From UBA4744 sp963717135 (GTDB taxonomy: Bacteria > Actinomycetota > Acidimicrobiia > Spongiisociales > UBA4744): a stretch of DNA of 64,000 nt. The position numbers and the translations under genes were made by a program. Shown one piece after another: positions 1-8,728 of the stretch (positions are counted from its first letter, which is position 1; each line of letters begins with the position of its first letter). The notes below the pieces were generated by a model. It was given only the letters and a program-made list of their open reading frames with translations. It was not told the origin of the DNA and did no database searches. Location: positions 1 to 64,000 of the forward strand of contig CAVQVN010000009.1 of NCBI GenBank assembly GCA_963717135.1, in the 5' to 3' direction.

Positions 1-1239
1 GCACTGAGCCGCGGGTACTCGGAGAGACTGACCAAGCCATCTCCGTTCCACGGGTTGATCAGGTAGTGACCTGACCACTGAGCGACTCCGGATGTCGTGT
101 CTCGTGCGAGAAGAAGCGGAAGCAACCGGTCCGTTTCGACAAGATCTGGATCGGTGGTGATGTAGACATCATCACAGCCCGTCGCTAGAACACTCGATGC
201 CAACCCGTGTTGCTGTTGCTGTGCTTTCTAGCGGGGGAATCGGCTCTCAAGGTCGGCAACGAGCGCCTGACGAGCAGGGCTTCCACCAGGCCACGAGGGC
301 GTGTCACTGAACCAGCTTGATAGCCGAGCGCCTTGGACGGCGGCTCGACTGATGGTCGACGTCTCTGCTTCGACCCATTCGCGGAACCGCTTCCCTGTCA
401 CGGCGGTCGAACGTGGCCTTGGTTTCGACAAGGTTGACGCTCTGCTGCTCACCGTTTCGCACGACGACAACTGCCGGATAGGCGGATACTTCGTCCTCAA
501 AGCGTCCACGTCGTGCATGCTCACGATCGTTTCGACGGCGTATCTTGACGTGATCAGCTGCCGGAGTGCTCCCCCTGTACTGATTGTGCATCCATCGATC
601 AGCACAGATGAATCCGAGAACGCCGTCAGCTTTGAGCAATTGGAGGCCCGCCTTGAAGAAGCCGACGAAGATGTCACTTCGTCCTTGCATCGTCGGCCAG
701 GTATCTCGATATGCGGTGCTGAGCTTGCGCGGGACATCCTTGAGACGGATGTACGGCGGATTTCCAACGACGAAGTCAGCTGAGGAGGCGGGATGCTCGT
801 GAAGCAGGAAATCCGCCGTTCTCACCCATCGGTGAGCAAGATCCTCTGATAGATCGACTGACAGTCCGTGCTCACCGAGGCGTTGTGCCACGGCAGTGCG
901 CGTGAGGTCGGCATTGGTGTCTAGAACCTCGAATGCCCGGATAGCGTTGTCAGCTAAGGCAAGGTCTGTGCCGTGGCGGCGACACGAGTCCACCAGCCGA
1001 TCAACGATCGGGATGAGGAAAGCTCCTGAGCCGCACGCCGGCTCCACGATGGTCCGCGAGCTGAGGTCCTCGGCAGGGCGGTAACCAACTAGATCAAGGA
1101 TGAATTCGACAACCCAGCGCCGTGAACACCTCGCCGTGATTGGATTGCTCGGCGGTACCCCGGCGAGATGGTCATCAGTTGGCAGCAGCGACAGCTGCGA
1201 GGCGGCACTCATACTCAATCTCGGCTCCAAGTTACACAA
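1..1239 (-). pseudogene. Eco57I-like N6-adenine DNA methyltransferase, frameshifted, 3' end off window
   Basis: The reading frames together spell an adenine-N6 methyltransferase of the Eco57I/type IIG kind. The SAM-binding motif VEPACGSGAFL lies about 60 residues from the start and the catalytic motif NPPYIRLKDV about 155 residues in. Downstream come pieces typical of the family: GALRQLITSRYAVETIVSM, a WVEAETSTIS stretch, then TRVGI, CDDVYITTDPD and YLINPWNGDG, which runs to base 1. They lie in different frames, with breaks near 572 (a run of five C), 503, 415, 230 (again five C) and 190, so as written no intact enzyme is made. The start is uncertain: 1239, or the Met at 1212. The gene is the left part of the island. 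Its role was probably modification in a restriction or defence system. A nuclease-like gene lies about 3.7 kb away on the same strand, but no direct partner is adjacent. The family call is firm; whether it is real decay or sequence error is open. Confidence 0.8.
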
Positions 1240-1302
1240 ATGTGATTACGGTGACACGATACCGGCTCACCGTGACGATTTCTCGCTGCTGGCGGGGCCT
1301 CC

Positions 1303-1805
1303 TCAGCCACCGTGACATCGTTTGTACTTCATTCCCGACCCGCACGGGCATTGTTCGTTGCGGCCGACCTTCGGATCGGTCGCGGTCGGTGGAGCCGACA
1401 GCCTCGCTGCCAACTTCACCTGCTGCTCCCGGGCTTCGAGTTCGTCCTCCCAGTGACGCAGCCGCTCTTCCCTCCTGCGGAGGCGCTTCTCCGCCCGCCA
1501 TGACGCCATTCTCACGTTCGCCGACCTGCGCCTCCCGTGCTGTCAACTGTTCTTCCGCTCGACCCGCGAGGAGTGACACCTCTTCCCCGGTGGACTCGCC
1601 GAATACGCTCAACAGCTCGCTGGTCGATCAGCGCCATGATCGCTCGGCCCATCGAGATCCCGGCCGCCTCGCAGTACCGCTTCCATGTCGCCCACTTGGC
1701 CGCTGTCACCGGAACCCTGACCATCTGGAACGTCTCGTCCTGGCCGAGCCCGGCGAGTAGCTTTCGGTCGATCCTCGCCAGGGTTCCACGGTCGAGTTCC
1801 ATCAC
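1303..1805 (-). pseudogene. Ribbon-helix-helix / SEC-C zinc-motif protein, two frameshifts
   Basis: Three frames join into one protein of about 165 residues. The N-terminus (from GTG 1805 or ATG 1802) holds MVRVPV followed by two predicted helices around the turn AGISMGRAIMAL, which looks like a CopG/Arc ribbon-helix-helix DNA-binding fold. The middle (SVFGESTGEEVSLLAGR, then an Arg/Glu-rich run) is a likely coiled coil. The C-terminus is a SEC-C zinc motif, NEQCPCGSGMKYKRCHG. Frames change near 1610 and 1515. A perfect 7-bp inverted repeat lies 10 bp upstream of the start, which suits an autoregulated DNA-binding protein. The next gene downstream is the methyltransferase, 63 bp away, possibly in one transcript. 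The SEC-C part is certain; the ribbon-helix-helix reading is my inference from sequence pattern. Confidence 0.65.
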
Positions 1806-1814
1806 GACCCCGTG

Positions 1815-1830
1815 TGTCTACACGTAGACA
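1815..1830. promoter_or_regulatory. Palindromic operator candidate TGTCTAC-AC-GTAGACA
   Basis: This is a perfect 7-bp inverted repeat around a 2-bp centre, ending 10 bp before the GTG of the ribbon-helix-helix/SEC-C gene. Size and place suit an operator for a dimeric repressor, probably that gene's own product. No footprint data; inference. Confidence 0.5.
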
Positions 1831-2460
1831 TCGGGCAACTTGTTGCAGGTGCGTGTGTAGTTGGAGGGTGGTGAGCGCGAGAGTCGCGATCTGGGGCTGT
1901 GCGCGTTCGTTCTCACGTTCCGAGTACTGAAGGCGAATGTGCTCCGGAGCGTGGATACGGTTCAGTCCTTTGGGGGAGTACGCATTTGGGTTCCGCTGCC
2001 GTCGTCATCGTCTGTGGTGCGGTGCACTTCCGTCGAGGCTCCAGCCGGCGTGTGGGATGGCCATCTCCACGGTCCGACTCCACCGGATTCAGCGCCGAGA
2101 TGGTCGGTTCTAGTCGTCTCATGAGCGGCATCCAACGCGACGACCCTGTCACCCGGCTGTCACGCGGCAGGTCGGGGACCTTCCTCCCCTGTGTTGTTCT
2201 CGTTGCAGGTGCGAGGCCATTTCGAGCGGCGGATCGGCAGCCAGGGATGTCGAGGTCACACCCGGAGCCGTCGGCCACCCTTTCCGCAGAGTGTCAGGAA
2301 CCCTGTCAGGAGCCCTGTCAACGCCCGGAATCATTGGCTCTTTCGAGGCTCCCGCCGGAGGCACCCGGACCGCGAGGCGAGGGCAATGAATCTGCACCGT
2401 GTACCTCCAACGGCAATGAATTGTCATCCGTCTGACAGGGTGCCCCGGCATGTTTTCGCG
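1831..2460. other. Non-coding interval in the island
   Basis: About 630 bp with no convincing gene; open frames exist in several phases but none shows a domain or a good ribosome site. Two short direct repeats are visible: CCCTGTCA twice near 2290-2320, and GGCAATGAAT twice near 2382 and 2414, just before the excisionase gene. They could be recombination or repressor sites. The interval probably holds divergent promoters for the SEC-C gene to the left and the excisionase to the right. Confidence 0.4.
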
Positions 2461-2694
2461 ATGGAACACGATGAGCGCCTTGTCGACGTCCACGAGCTCG
2501 CCGCCTACCTCGAGGTGCCGGTCAAGACGCTCTATGCCTGGCGCTACCGGAGGGAGGGGCCGCCGGCGTTTCGGGTGGGCAGGCATCTCCGCTACCGGTG
2601 GCGTGACGTGCAACGGTGGATCCAGGAACGAATCGAGCCCGAACCGGCTGATTCTGTGTCGGCCCCACGACGTAGTGTCACCGGAAGAGGATGA
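2461..2694 (+). CDS. Excisionase-family helix-turn-helix protein
   Basis: A 77-residue protein whose core (DERLVDVHELAAYLEVPVKT, then LYAWRYRREGPPAFRVGRHL) is the MerR-like winged helix of the excisionase/AlpA family: a helix-turn-helix followed by the wing with a G-P-x-F-R-V-G signature. These proteins bind DNA at attachment sites and steer the integrase toward excision, or act as small regulators. It lies 22 bp upstream of the integrase on the same strand, the usual xis-int order of actinobacterial integrative elements. The ATG at 2461 was chosen because the fold begins a few residues later; the open frame continues upstream without resemblance to the family. Unlike its neighbours it appears intact. 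Confidence 0.8.
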   Translation: MEHDERLVDVHELAAYLEVPVKTLYAWRYRREGPPAFRVGRHLRYRWRDVQRWIQERIEPEPADSVSAPRRSVTGRG

Positions 2695-2716
2695 CGGAGA
2701 CACGAGGGAGAGTGTC

Positions 2717-3862
2717 ATGGCCCGGACGACAATCGACCGACGCGACAACGGAAGGTACCGAGCGCGGTATCAGGGTCCCGATCGGAAGGCGTGGCGATCT
2801 CGGACGTTCGACCGCCGGATCGACGCCCAACGCTGGCTGAGCAATGAGCTGGTCAAGCTCGATCGAGGGGAATGGGTGGACCCCCGGGCGGGGCGAGCGC
2901 TATTCGAGTCGGTCGCCGAGCGGTGGTTGGCGGACGCGTGGCGCTCAGGAAGTCCACCCAAGCTCGAGATCGGTCCTATCTCAACTCGCTCGTGCTCCCC
3001 CACCTCGGTGACAAGCCGGTCGGGAGCGTGCAGCCGTCTGATCTTCGAGGCGTGGGTCGCCGATCTGATGGCGGAGGGCAAGGCGCCGGCCACCGTCCAG
3101 AAGGCATGGCAGATCGCCTCCGGCGTGTTCCGGTTGGCGGTGCGAGATCGATTGATCGCCCTCTCCCCCGCCCGCGACGTCCGGCTCCCCAAGATCGAGC
3201 GGAGCGAGCCTGTTGCCTTCACGGTCGAGGAGGTGATGCGTCTCGCCGATGCGATCGACCCTCGCTATAGGGCACTCGTGCTCGTCGGCGCCTTTGGTGG
3301 GCTTCGGATCGGCGAGCTCGCTGGTCTTCAACTCGGCGACTTCGATCCTCTCAGGAGTCTGATCCGCGTTCGCCGAACGGCGTCCGACGTGCGGGGCGAG
3401 GTGATCGTCGGTCCACCCAAGACGACGAAGAGCACAAGAACTGTCGTGCTCCCCCGGTCGATAACCGAGCAACTCATCGAGCACATCGCCCGGCTCGATG
3501 AGACCGGACCGGAAGCCTGGATATTCCCGGCACCGGAAGGTGGCCCCATCCGGCGAACGGCGTGGATGCGGCGTGTGTGGAAGCGCGCCCTCGCCGGTGC
3601 CGGCCTGGACCAGGACCTGGGAACTCACACGCTGCGCCGATCCCAGGTAGCGCTCCTCATCGCCCAGGGCGAACACCCGAAGGTGATCGCCGACCGGCTA
3701 GGCCACACTTCGGTCCGCACGGTTCTCGATGTGTACGGTCACCTCTACGAGGGTGCCGACGAAGCCGCAGCGGAACGGCTAGACACTCAGATCGCGGCAA
3801 TGCCCAGATCCTCCCCCCAGCTGATCAATCGACATCGCGTGGCCAGCCGAGGTCCTAGATGA
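2717..3862 (+). pseudogene. Tyrosine site-specific integrase, two compensating frameshifts
   Basis: Phage-type tyrosine recombinase of about 381 codons. The N-terminal arm-binding part (NGRYRARYQGPDRKAWRS) and SAM-like core domain precede a C-terminal catalytic domain with the expected Arg in GGLRIGELAGL, a HTLRR box, LGHTS and the nucleophile Tyr in LDVYGHLYEG. The frame open throughout is misleading. Between about 2940 and 3047 the family-like sequence (STQARDRSYLNSL, LPHLGDKPVGSVQPSDLR) lies in another phase, so an indel near 2940 is undone by one near 3047. If translated as written, about 35 residues of the core-binding domain would be scrambled. The start at ATG 2717 fits the family, and a longer frame upstream overlaps the excisionase. 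The stop overlaps the next gene's ATG. It presumably moved this island, with the tRNA-Val(CAC) end as target. Confidence 0.85.
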
Positions 3863-4747
3863 CGGAACCGCACTACCGCCCTTCAATCGCTCCAGAACTC
3901 TCCCAGCGGCTCGAGGAACTCGCGCGAACGCTATACGCAGCCCGAGACTTCAAGTACTCGCTCGGTGACCTCGGGCCGCCCAGAGAGGACTCGGCAGCTG
4001 CACATGACAGTCACGCCGCCACCCAGGCGTTTGGGAACCCCACCATCGGGCAGCGCGCCTACTTCCTCGCCGATGTCTGGCTCACCGAAATCGCACATCA
4101 CCTCGGGGCTCTCGGCGCACTCTACGAGCAGGGAGAGGTGGTCTTCGCTCCCCTGCCGCTTGCTCGGACGGTACTCGAGCTCGCCGCGTGTCGCCTATGT
4201 GCTTGAACCAGCGACAAGCACTCGTGAGCGAGCTGCTCGCGCAATCATTGAGGACGGCTACGCCAGCGAAGCGATGGCCAAGGCTGAGAAGAGAATTCAC
4301 GGCAAGACGACGTTGTACCAGGACTTGAGGAATCGGGTCGCCGCCCTCAGAACGGAGGTGGAGAAGGCTTTCGGGTCAGCACCGGTCGGAGGACCGCACG
4401 AGTGGGAGATCGAGGGGCAAAGGTTCATTGGCCCGAGTGAATCCATCCGCCGATTTGGAGACATTCAGCAGGCCGGACGAGTCCATGAGGGGATCTATGA
4501 TCGTTTGTCGACGCACGCTCACCCGAGCCTTGGTGCGCTGTTGTTCTTCGACAGGGACGACGACGGCCGCCCTACGGGGATTCGCATCCAGCAGGAAGAG
4601 ACAGAAGCGATAGCCCAGAACAGCCTTGCCTTCTTCTATCAGGCGGCCAAGCACTTCGTCAGCTACGCCGGTTGGGAGCCGGATCCGCTGGGACCATTAG
4701 AGAGCGGACTTGAACTCGCGTTCCCGGCGTTCTTCACTGGCCGATAG
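3859..4747 (+). pseudogene. Unknown island protein, one frameshift
   Basis: I do not recognise the family. The protein begins at an ATG overlapping the integrase stop (ATGA), so it is translationally coupled to int. About 115 residues run in one frame to VLELAA, then the sequence continues in the next phase from VAYVLEP near 4190 to the stop at 4747, giving about 295 residues in all. It is soluble, acidic and mostly helical, with no membrane segment. An FIGPSESIRRFGDI stretch and a THAHPSLGALLFFDRDDDGR stretch stand out. The second half shows normal codon bias for this genome, so the break near 4190 looks recent or an error. Position next to int marks it as cargo of the island; a function cannot be given. 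Confidence 0.6.
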
Positions 4748-4931
4748 GGCATTCAATCGATGATGGGGACCCGGCAGTCCCGATGCCGCTGGCAGCCCAA
4801 GATCTCGTCGTACCGCTGCCGGACCCGGAGACCGTCAGCGTCGATTCTCCACGGGCCACGGAACATGCTTCGAGATCAGGTGTTGACGGCCTGTCCACTC
4901 AATGCTTGACCGTCAATCCATGGTCCCGGCC

Positions 4932-6180
4932 CTACGGCCCGACCGGCACGGGCACCAACGCAAGCTGCAGCTCACGGGCCCGATCGCCCTGATGGTGAAG
5001 AACGAATCGAGTCGCCTGGTCGGACTCGAGCTCCTCTCGGGTCCTCTTGTATTGAGCATGACTCTCCACTTCGTCCCTCGCCTTCCGAAGGACAGACGTC
5101 ACGTCAGGCTGACCGATGAAGAGCACGAGAGCGGCCTTGGTATCACGCCAGACGAGATAACTCAGCACTTGATCGATCGCGCTTCGAAACTTCGATGGCC
5201 CCCTCCACCACTTGCATTCCGCGATGAACACGGCTTCCCCGGTGTCACCGTATGGGATGAGGATGTCGGTCTTGCCGTTTCGACTGAAGGTCTCGCCGCT
5301 AGCCGGACCGAACTGGTTGTTCAATACGACCAGGAGCACGTCGCGAAGTGACTCTTCCGGCATGCCAGCGAACGTGGATGGGTAGCGCTCGACAGCCCTC
5401 GTCACACTCTTGATGGTGGCCAGGATTTCGGCGAACCCTCCATCGCTGATACCCGGCTCGGGCGCGAAAGGTTCAGTGGTAGGGCCGTCTGGCGGGTGTG
5501 GCTGGACGCTCTTTCGATGCCGTTTGGGGGGATCCACACTGAACGTGGGAGCGGGGTGCTCACGAGCGACGATGGGAACGTCGAGGTAGGCATCCAATGC
5601 TCGATCGGCGAGGACCTTCTCTCGCCGCTTCTCAACCGCAATACTCATTTGCTGGTGGAGCTGCCCGTTGAATTCATCAATCTGCTGCTGTTGCCATGCG
5701 ATGTGCTCGCTGATGTCGTCGAGGACCTTGGCAAGGGCCGCCTTGGCAGCTGCGGGGTCAACCGGAGACCTGGCCTCGTACGTAACCACGATGGCGCGCT
5801 CATTCGTCGACACCGTCGCGTGGCGGGTTCATGCTGAATCGAGACGCCTTCAGGTCGAACAACTGGGGATCTCCCGTGTAGGGAACTCGCCAACTGATCA
5901 ATGTGCCGTCAACGTTGATACTTCGCCCACTCCGTGTCTCGATGGTGATGTTGACATCCTGTGCTCCCGAGCTTGATACGTTGTCCGTCAGGAGCTTGAG
6001 CGGATTCACCCAGAAGGTGCCAACGAGTTCCTCCACGAGGTCCTCAGTCGGCGAAGACAGAACACGGTCAGGGTTCATCGTACGAGCAGCCTCTGCCGCT
6101 TGGAAGGCCTGCTTCTCGAGGGCGAGGCGCAGGTCACCTCGCGTGAACAGCAGCGGCGGTAGATCTCGCAATCGGGTCAT
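4932..6180 (-). pseudogene. PD-(D/E)XK nuclease-like protein, split by a frameshift
   Basis: Two open frames overlap by 14 bp at 5800-5813. The first (126 residues) ends in FSMNPPRDGVDE and the second begins with STNERAIVVTYEARSPVD. Together they read as one protein of about 415 residues: a beta-rich N-terminal part with a membrane or surface flavour, a helical middle, and a C-terminal nuclease-like domain. That domain has RDVLLVVLNNQFGPASGETF, then GKTDILI and FIAECKWWRG, i.e. the D...E-x-K pattern of the PD-(D/E)XK restriction-endonuclease fold. I recall similar single-chain proteins annotated as hypothetical or restriction endonuclease, which favours a frameshift, but coupled translation of two subunits through ATGA-like overlap is possible. 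It lies convergent to the integrase operon, beside the tRNA end of the island. A role in defence is likely but not shown. Confidence 0.65.
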
Positions 6181-6413
6181 CGCTGATGTCTCGTCTCTCC
6201 GGTCTGTAGGAATCGGTGGCTCAACGTGTACCCCACCGAACTACAACAGTGTCATTCGCCTGTAACAAGGTTAGCGAACGACCCGGGCGCCGTGCCTGGG
6301 GTCTGCGCTCGATGGGTCAATCGTCGACTCATCCCCATCGTCGCCGACAAGACGCGTCCTATGCGCGTCCTGAGTCGCTTCCTGGCCCAGGAACGACACC
6401 CGCCAAACGCACA

Positions 6414-6438
6414 GAAACCCCCATCTACCAGGGGATTC
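6414..6438 (-). terminator. Hairpin after tRNA-Val(CAC)
   Basis: On the minus strand GAATCCCC pairs with GGGGGTTTC around a short loop, directly after the tRNA 3' end. One mismatch and only a short T run follow, so termination is likely but not textbook. The same GGGTTTCTG tail follows the other tRNA-Val at 17444. Confidence 0.6.
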
Positions 6439-6441
6439 TCG

Positions 6442-6516
6442 TGGTGGGCGCTACTGGGATCGAACCAGTGACCTCTGCCGTGTGAAGGCAGCGCTCTCCC
6501 GCTGAGCTAAGCGCCC
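6442..6516 (-). tRNA. tRNA-Val (anticodon CAC)
   Basis: Full cloverleaf on the minus strand: acceptor GGGCGCT/AGCGCCC, D-arm GCTCAGCGGGAGAGC, anticodon stem CTGCC/GGCAG with loop TTCACAC giving anticodon CAC, and T-arm with GGTTCGATCC. The CCA end is encoded (6442-6444). It marks the edge of the frameshift-rich island, whose integrase reads toward it. Tyrosine integrases often use the 3' part of tRNA genes, so this gene is the probable attachment site. I found no second copy of its 3' end in bases 1-6400, so the other end would lie left of the window. Confidence 0.95.
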
Positions 6517-6574
6517 GTGCCGGGATATGTTAGTACCGGTGGTCTTTTCGAACCGATGGTTGAATGGATGCACT

Positions 6575-6928
6575 ATGGACCGAAGGATGTTCGAGGAGTT
6601 GGTCGATGAGGCGCTCGAGGGAATCCCCGAGGAGTTCCTGTCGCGCATCGACAACCTCGTTGTGCTGGTCGAAGACCGGCCCTCGGTCGAACAAGACCCC
6701 CTCGGCGAGGGACTCTTGGGTCTATACGAAGGAATCTCGCTGGCCGAGCGGGGCCTCGATTACTTCGGGGTCATGCCCGACCAGATCACGATATTCCGGG
6801 AACCGCATCTCGACCTCGGTCTCAACCGAAGGGAACTCGTCGAAGAGATCCGCAAAACCGTCTTGCATGAGATCGCCCATCACCTCGGCATAGACGACGA
6901 CCGTCTCCACCAACTGGGATGGGATTGA
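6575..6928 (+). CDS. Zincin-like metallopeptidase family protein
   Basis: A 117-residue protein with the zinc-binding motif HEIAHHLGIDDDRLHQLGW near the C-terminus; the two His and the Glu of HExxH are present. It matches the small bacterial metallopeptidase family (Pfam PF06262, zincin_1), widespread in Actinobacteria and of unknown substrate. The N-terminus (MFEELVDEALEGIPEEF) is the usual family start. ATG 6575 was chosen over an upstream start because the family begins here. It is the first backbone gene after the island and stands alone on the plus strand, next to the divergent tRNA-Val. Confidence 0.85.
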   Translation: MDRRMFEELVDEALEGIPEEFLSRIDNLVVLVEDRPSVEQDPLGEGLLGLYEGISLAERGLDYFGVMPDQITIFREPHLDLGLNRRELVEEIRKTVLHEIAHHLGIDDDRLHQLGWD

Positions 6929-7070
6929 GGAGAACCGCTGCAGCCCGGGTCCCGAGGTAGGGAAAGGTAGGGCTGCCGGAACAGGTAGATTCAGCAATGG
7001 CCAGAAGAGACGCGTAACTCATCTGGCGTCGCCGGGCCCCAGCTAGGGGACCCCAACAGGAAGGAACACT

Positions 7071-7310
7071 ATGGAAGAGTTGCTCAAGACGGTCGCCGAA
7101 AAGACCGGCCTCCCCCTCGACAAGGCGCAAGGCGCCATCGACGCAGTGATGGATTTTCTCAAGGACAAACTGCCCGAGCCCATCGCCGGTCAGATCGAGA
7201 AATTGATCGAAGGCGGCGGCGACACAATGGGGGGGATCACGGAGAAGCTTGGTGACATGACCGGAGGTCTCACCGACAAGCTCGGTGGCATGTTCGGCAA
7301 GAAAGACTGA
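7071..7310 (+). CDS. Small helical protein of unknown function
   Basis: A 79-residue protein with a clear ribosome site (AGGAAGGA) before ATG 7071. It consists of a helical N-terminal part (EELLKTVAEKTGLPLDKAQG, then IDAVMDFLKDKLP) that resembles DUF2780/VcgC-like helical domains, followed by a Gly/Met-rich tail with the imperfect repeat GGITEKLGDMT / GGLTDKLGGMF. No signal peptide or membrane segment. The tail repeat gives an amphipathic look. Function unknown; composition and ribosome site support a real gene. Confidence 0.7.
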   Translation: MEELLKTVAEKTGLPLDKAQGAIDAVMDFLKDKLPEPIAGQIEKLIEGGGDTMGGITEKLGDMTGGLTDKLGGMFGKKD

Positions 7311-7382
7311 CCGACCCTCCGTCAGCAGGTTCGCACCCCGGCCGGGCCGGGGTGCATCGCGTTGCACTCTACGATGCTGGTC

Positions 7383-7799
7383 ATGCCGAGGGAGCCACAG
7401 CCGAAGGGCCGGATCATCGGCCGGGGCCTGTTGCGCCGTTGCGCCAGTTGCGGACAGGGCGGGCTATTCCGACGGTGGGTGTCGATGGCGGCCGACTGTC
7501 CCCGCTGTGGGCACCGCTTCGAACGAGAGCAGGGGTACTGGCTGGGGGCCGTCATCGTCAACACGACGGTGACGTTTGGGTTGTTCATTGCCATCGGCCT
7601 GGCCATCATCGCCTTCACCTGGCCGGTTGTGCCGTGGAACGTCATTCTCATCGTCACCCTGGTCTTCAACGGCCTCTTCCCGATTCTGTTCTATCCGCTT
7701 TCCAAGACGATCTGGGTTGCCCTCGACCTGGCCGTCCGGCCGCTCGAACCTTCAGAAGTTGCCGCCGCAGCCGAGCGAATCGCCGCGGACCCGACATGA
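7383..7799 (+). CDS. DUF983 membrane protein
   Basis: About 138 residues with an N-terminal zinc-ribbon (CASCGQGGLF, then CPRCG), two transmembrane segments (ILIV/AIGLAII regions around residues 60-85 and 90-115) and a PLSKTIWVALDL motif, all typical of DUF983. Family function is unknown; members often lie near cytochrome oxidase genes, which is not the case here. The ATG at 7383 is one of three in-frame starts (TTG 7362, ATG 7374, ATG 7383). Its stop overlaps the start of the methyltransferase gene downstream (ATGA), so the two are coupled. Confidence 0.8.
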   Translation: MPREPQPKGRIIGRGLLRRCASCGQGGLFRRWVSMAADCPRCGHRFEREQGYWLGAVIVNTTVTFGLFIAIGLAIIAFTWPVVPWNVILIVTLVFNGLFPILFYPLSKTIWVALDLAVRPLEPSEVAAAAERIAADPT

Positions 7800-8590
7800 G
7801 CAACAGGTGGGATCCGGCCCAGTACGGGCGATTCGCGGATCACCGGAGCCGACCGGCTCTCGAGCTCCTCGGCCGAATCGACCACCCCAACCCGACCTAC
7901 GTTGTGGATCTGGGTTGCGGAACCGGTGACGTGACTCGAATCCTCAAGCAGCGTTGGACCGAAGCCAGGGTGATCGGCATCGACCACTCGCCGGACATGC
8001 TGGGCACCGCCGCCGCGGGCGGAGGCGAAATCGGGTGGCAACACACCGATATTGGAGAGTGGGAGCCGGATCATCCGATAGATGTTCTCTATTCCAACGC
8101 CGCGCTCCATTGGCTGGCCGACCACCACGACCTCTTCCCGAGACTCATTTCGTACCTGTCGCCCGGCGGGGTCCTGGCCGTGCAGATGCCGCTCAGCTGG
8201 TCGGAGCGGTCCCACGCCCTGATGCGGGCGATCCTGGAGTCGGGCGGACCGGACGGGAGGCCGCTCGGTCCGCAGAGCTTGCGGACCCGACTGAACCGCA
8301 CTTGGGTCAAGGAACCGAACGAGTACTACGACCTGCTCAGCCCTTTGGCCGGTGTGCTGGATATCTGGACGACCCGCTACTTCCAGGTCCTCAGCGGACC
8401 CGAACCGGTATTCGAATGGGTCAAGGGCACCGGTCTCCGGCCGGTTCTGGAGAGCCTCACCGAACCCGACCTGGACAGGTTCCTGACCCGATATCGGGAA
8501 GCACTACTGGAGGCCTATCCGCAACGTGCCGACGGCGCCACCGTCTACCCCTTTCCCCGGCTATTCATCGTCGCCAAGACGGCCGCCTAG
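7796..8590 (+). CDS. tam: Trans-aconitate 2-methyltransferase
   Basis: A 264-residue class I SAM-dependent methyltransferase. VVDLGCGTGDVTRIL near residue 37 is the SAM-binding loop, IGIDHSPDML follows as motif II, and IDVLYSNAALHWLADH is the family-typical motif. The C-terminal EYYDLLSPLAGVLDIWTTRY segment matches Tam, which methyl-esterifies trans-aconitate, a by-product that inhibits aconitase. It starts at an ATG inside the stop of the DUF983 gene. A broader methyltransferase role cannot be excluded, but length and motifs fit Tam well. Confidence 0.85.
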   Translation: MSNRWDPAQYGRFADHRSRPALELLGRIDHPNPTYVVDLGCGTGDVTRILKQRWTEARVIGIDHSPDMLGTAAAGGGEIGWQHTDIGEWEPDHPIDVLYSNAALHWLADHHDLFPRLISYLSPGGVLAVQMPLSWSERSHALMRAILESGGPDGRPLGPQSLRTRLNRTWVKEPNEYYDLLSPLAGVLDIWTTRYFQVLSGPEPVFEWVKGTGLRPVLESLTEPDLDRFLTRYREALLEAYPQRADGATVYPFPRLFIVAKTAA

Positions 8591-8611
8591 CATCGACCGG
8601 GAGACACCACC

Positions 8612-8728
8612 ATGGACCCTGACAACCAACGGCCACGACGACCATCTCCGGAGCAAGCAGCCGTCTGGATCTTGGGTATCGTGCTTTTCGCCGTGGTTGT
8701 TTTCGTGGTGGCGTTGACGATCTTCTAG
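8612..8728 (+). CDS. Small single-span membrane protein
   Basis: 38 residues: a short Pro/Arg-rich cytoplasmic start (MDPDNQRPRRPSPEQAAV) and one hydrophobic helix (WILGIVLFAVVVFVVALTIF). It lies 21 bp after tam on the same strand. The TAG stop shares bases with the stop of the convergent nitroreductase-like gene. Too short for family assignment; the clean helix and position support a real small gene. Confidence 0.5.
   Translation: MDPDNQRPRRPSPEQAAVWILGIVLFAVVVFVVALTIF

Noticed and set aside
2450..2716. Long N-terminal extension of the integrase
   Set aside because: The extra 89 residues are low-complexity and overlap the excisionase in another phase; the family begins at ATG 2717.
5800..5813. 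Two separate nuclease subunits with overlapping genes
   Set aside because: Possible, but the frequency of indels around it and memory of single-chain homologues make a frameshift more likely; kept as alternative.
6240..6440. Possible tmRNA tag (LANDPGAV-like peptide) before the tRNA
   Set aside because: No tRNA-Ala-like ends and no ALAA end; chance translation.
1..6441. Left attachment site inside the window
   Set aside because: No copy of the tRNA-Val 3' end found by eye in 1-6400.
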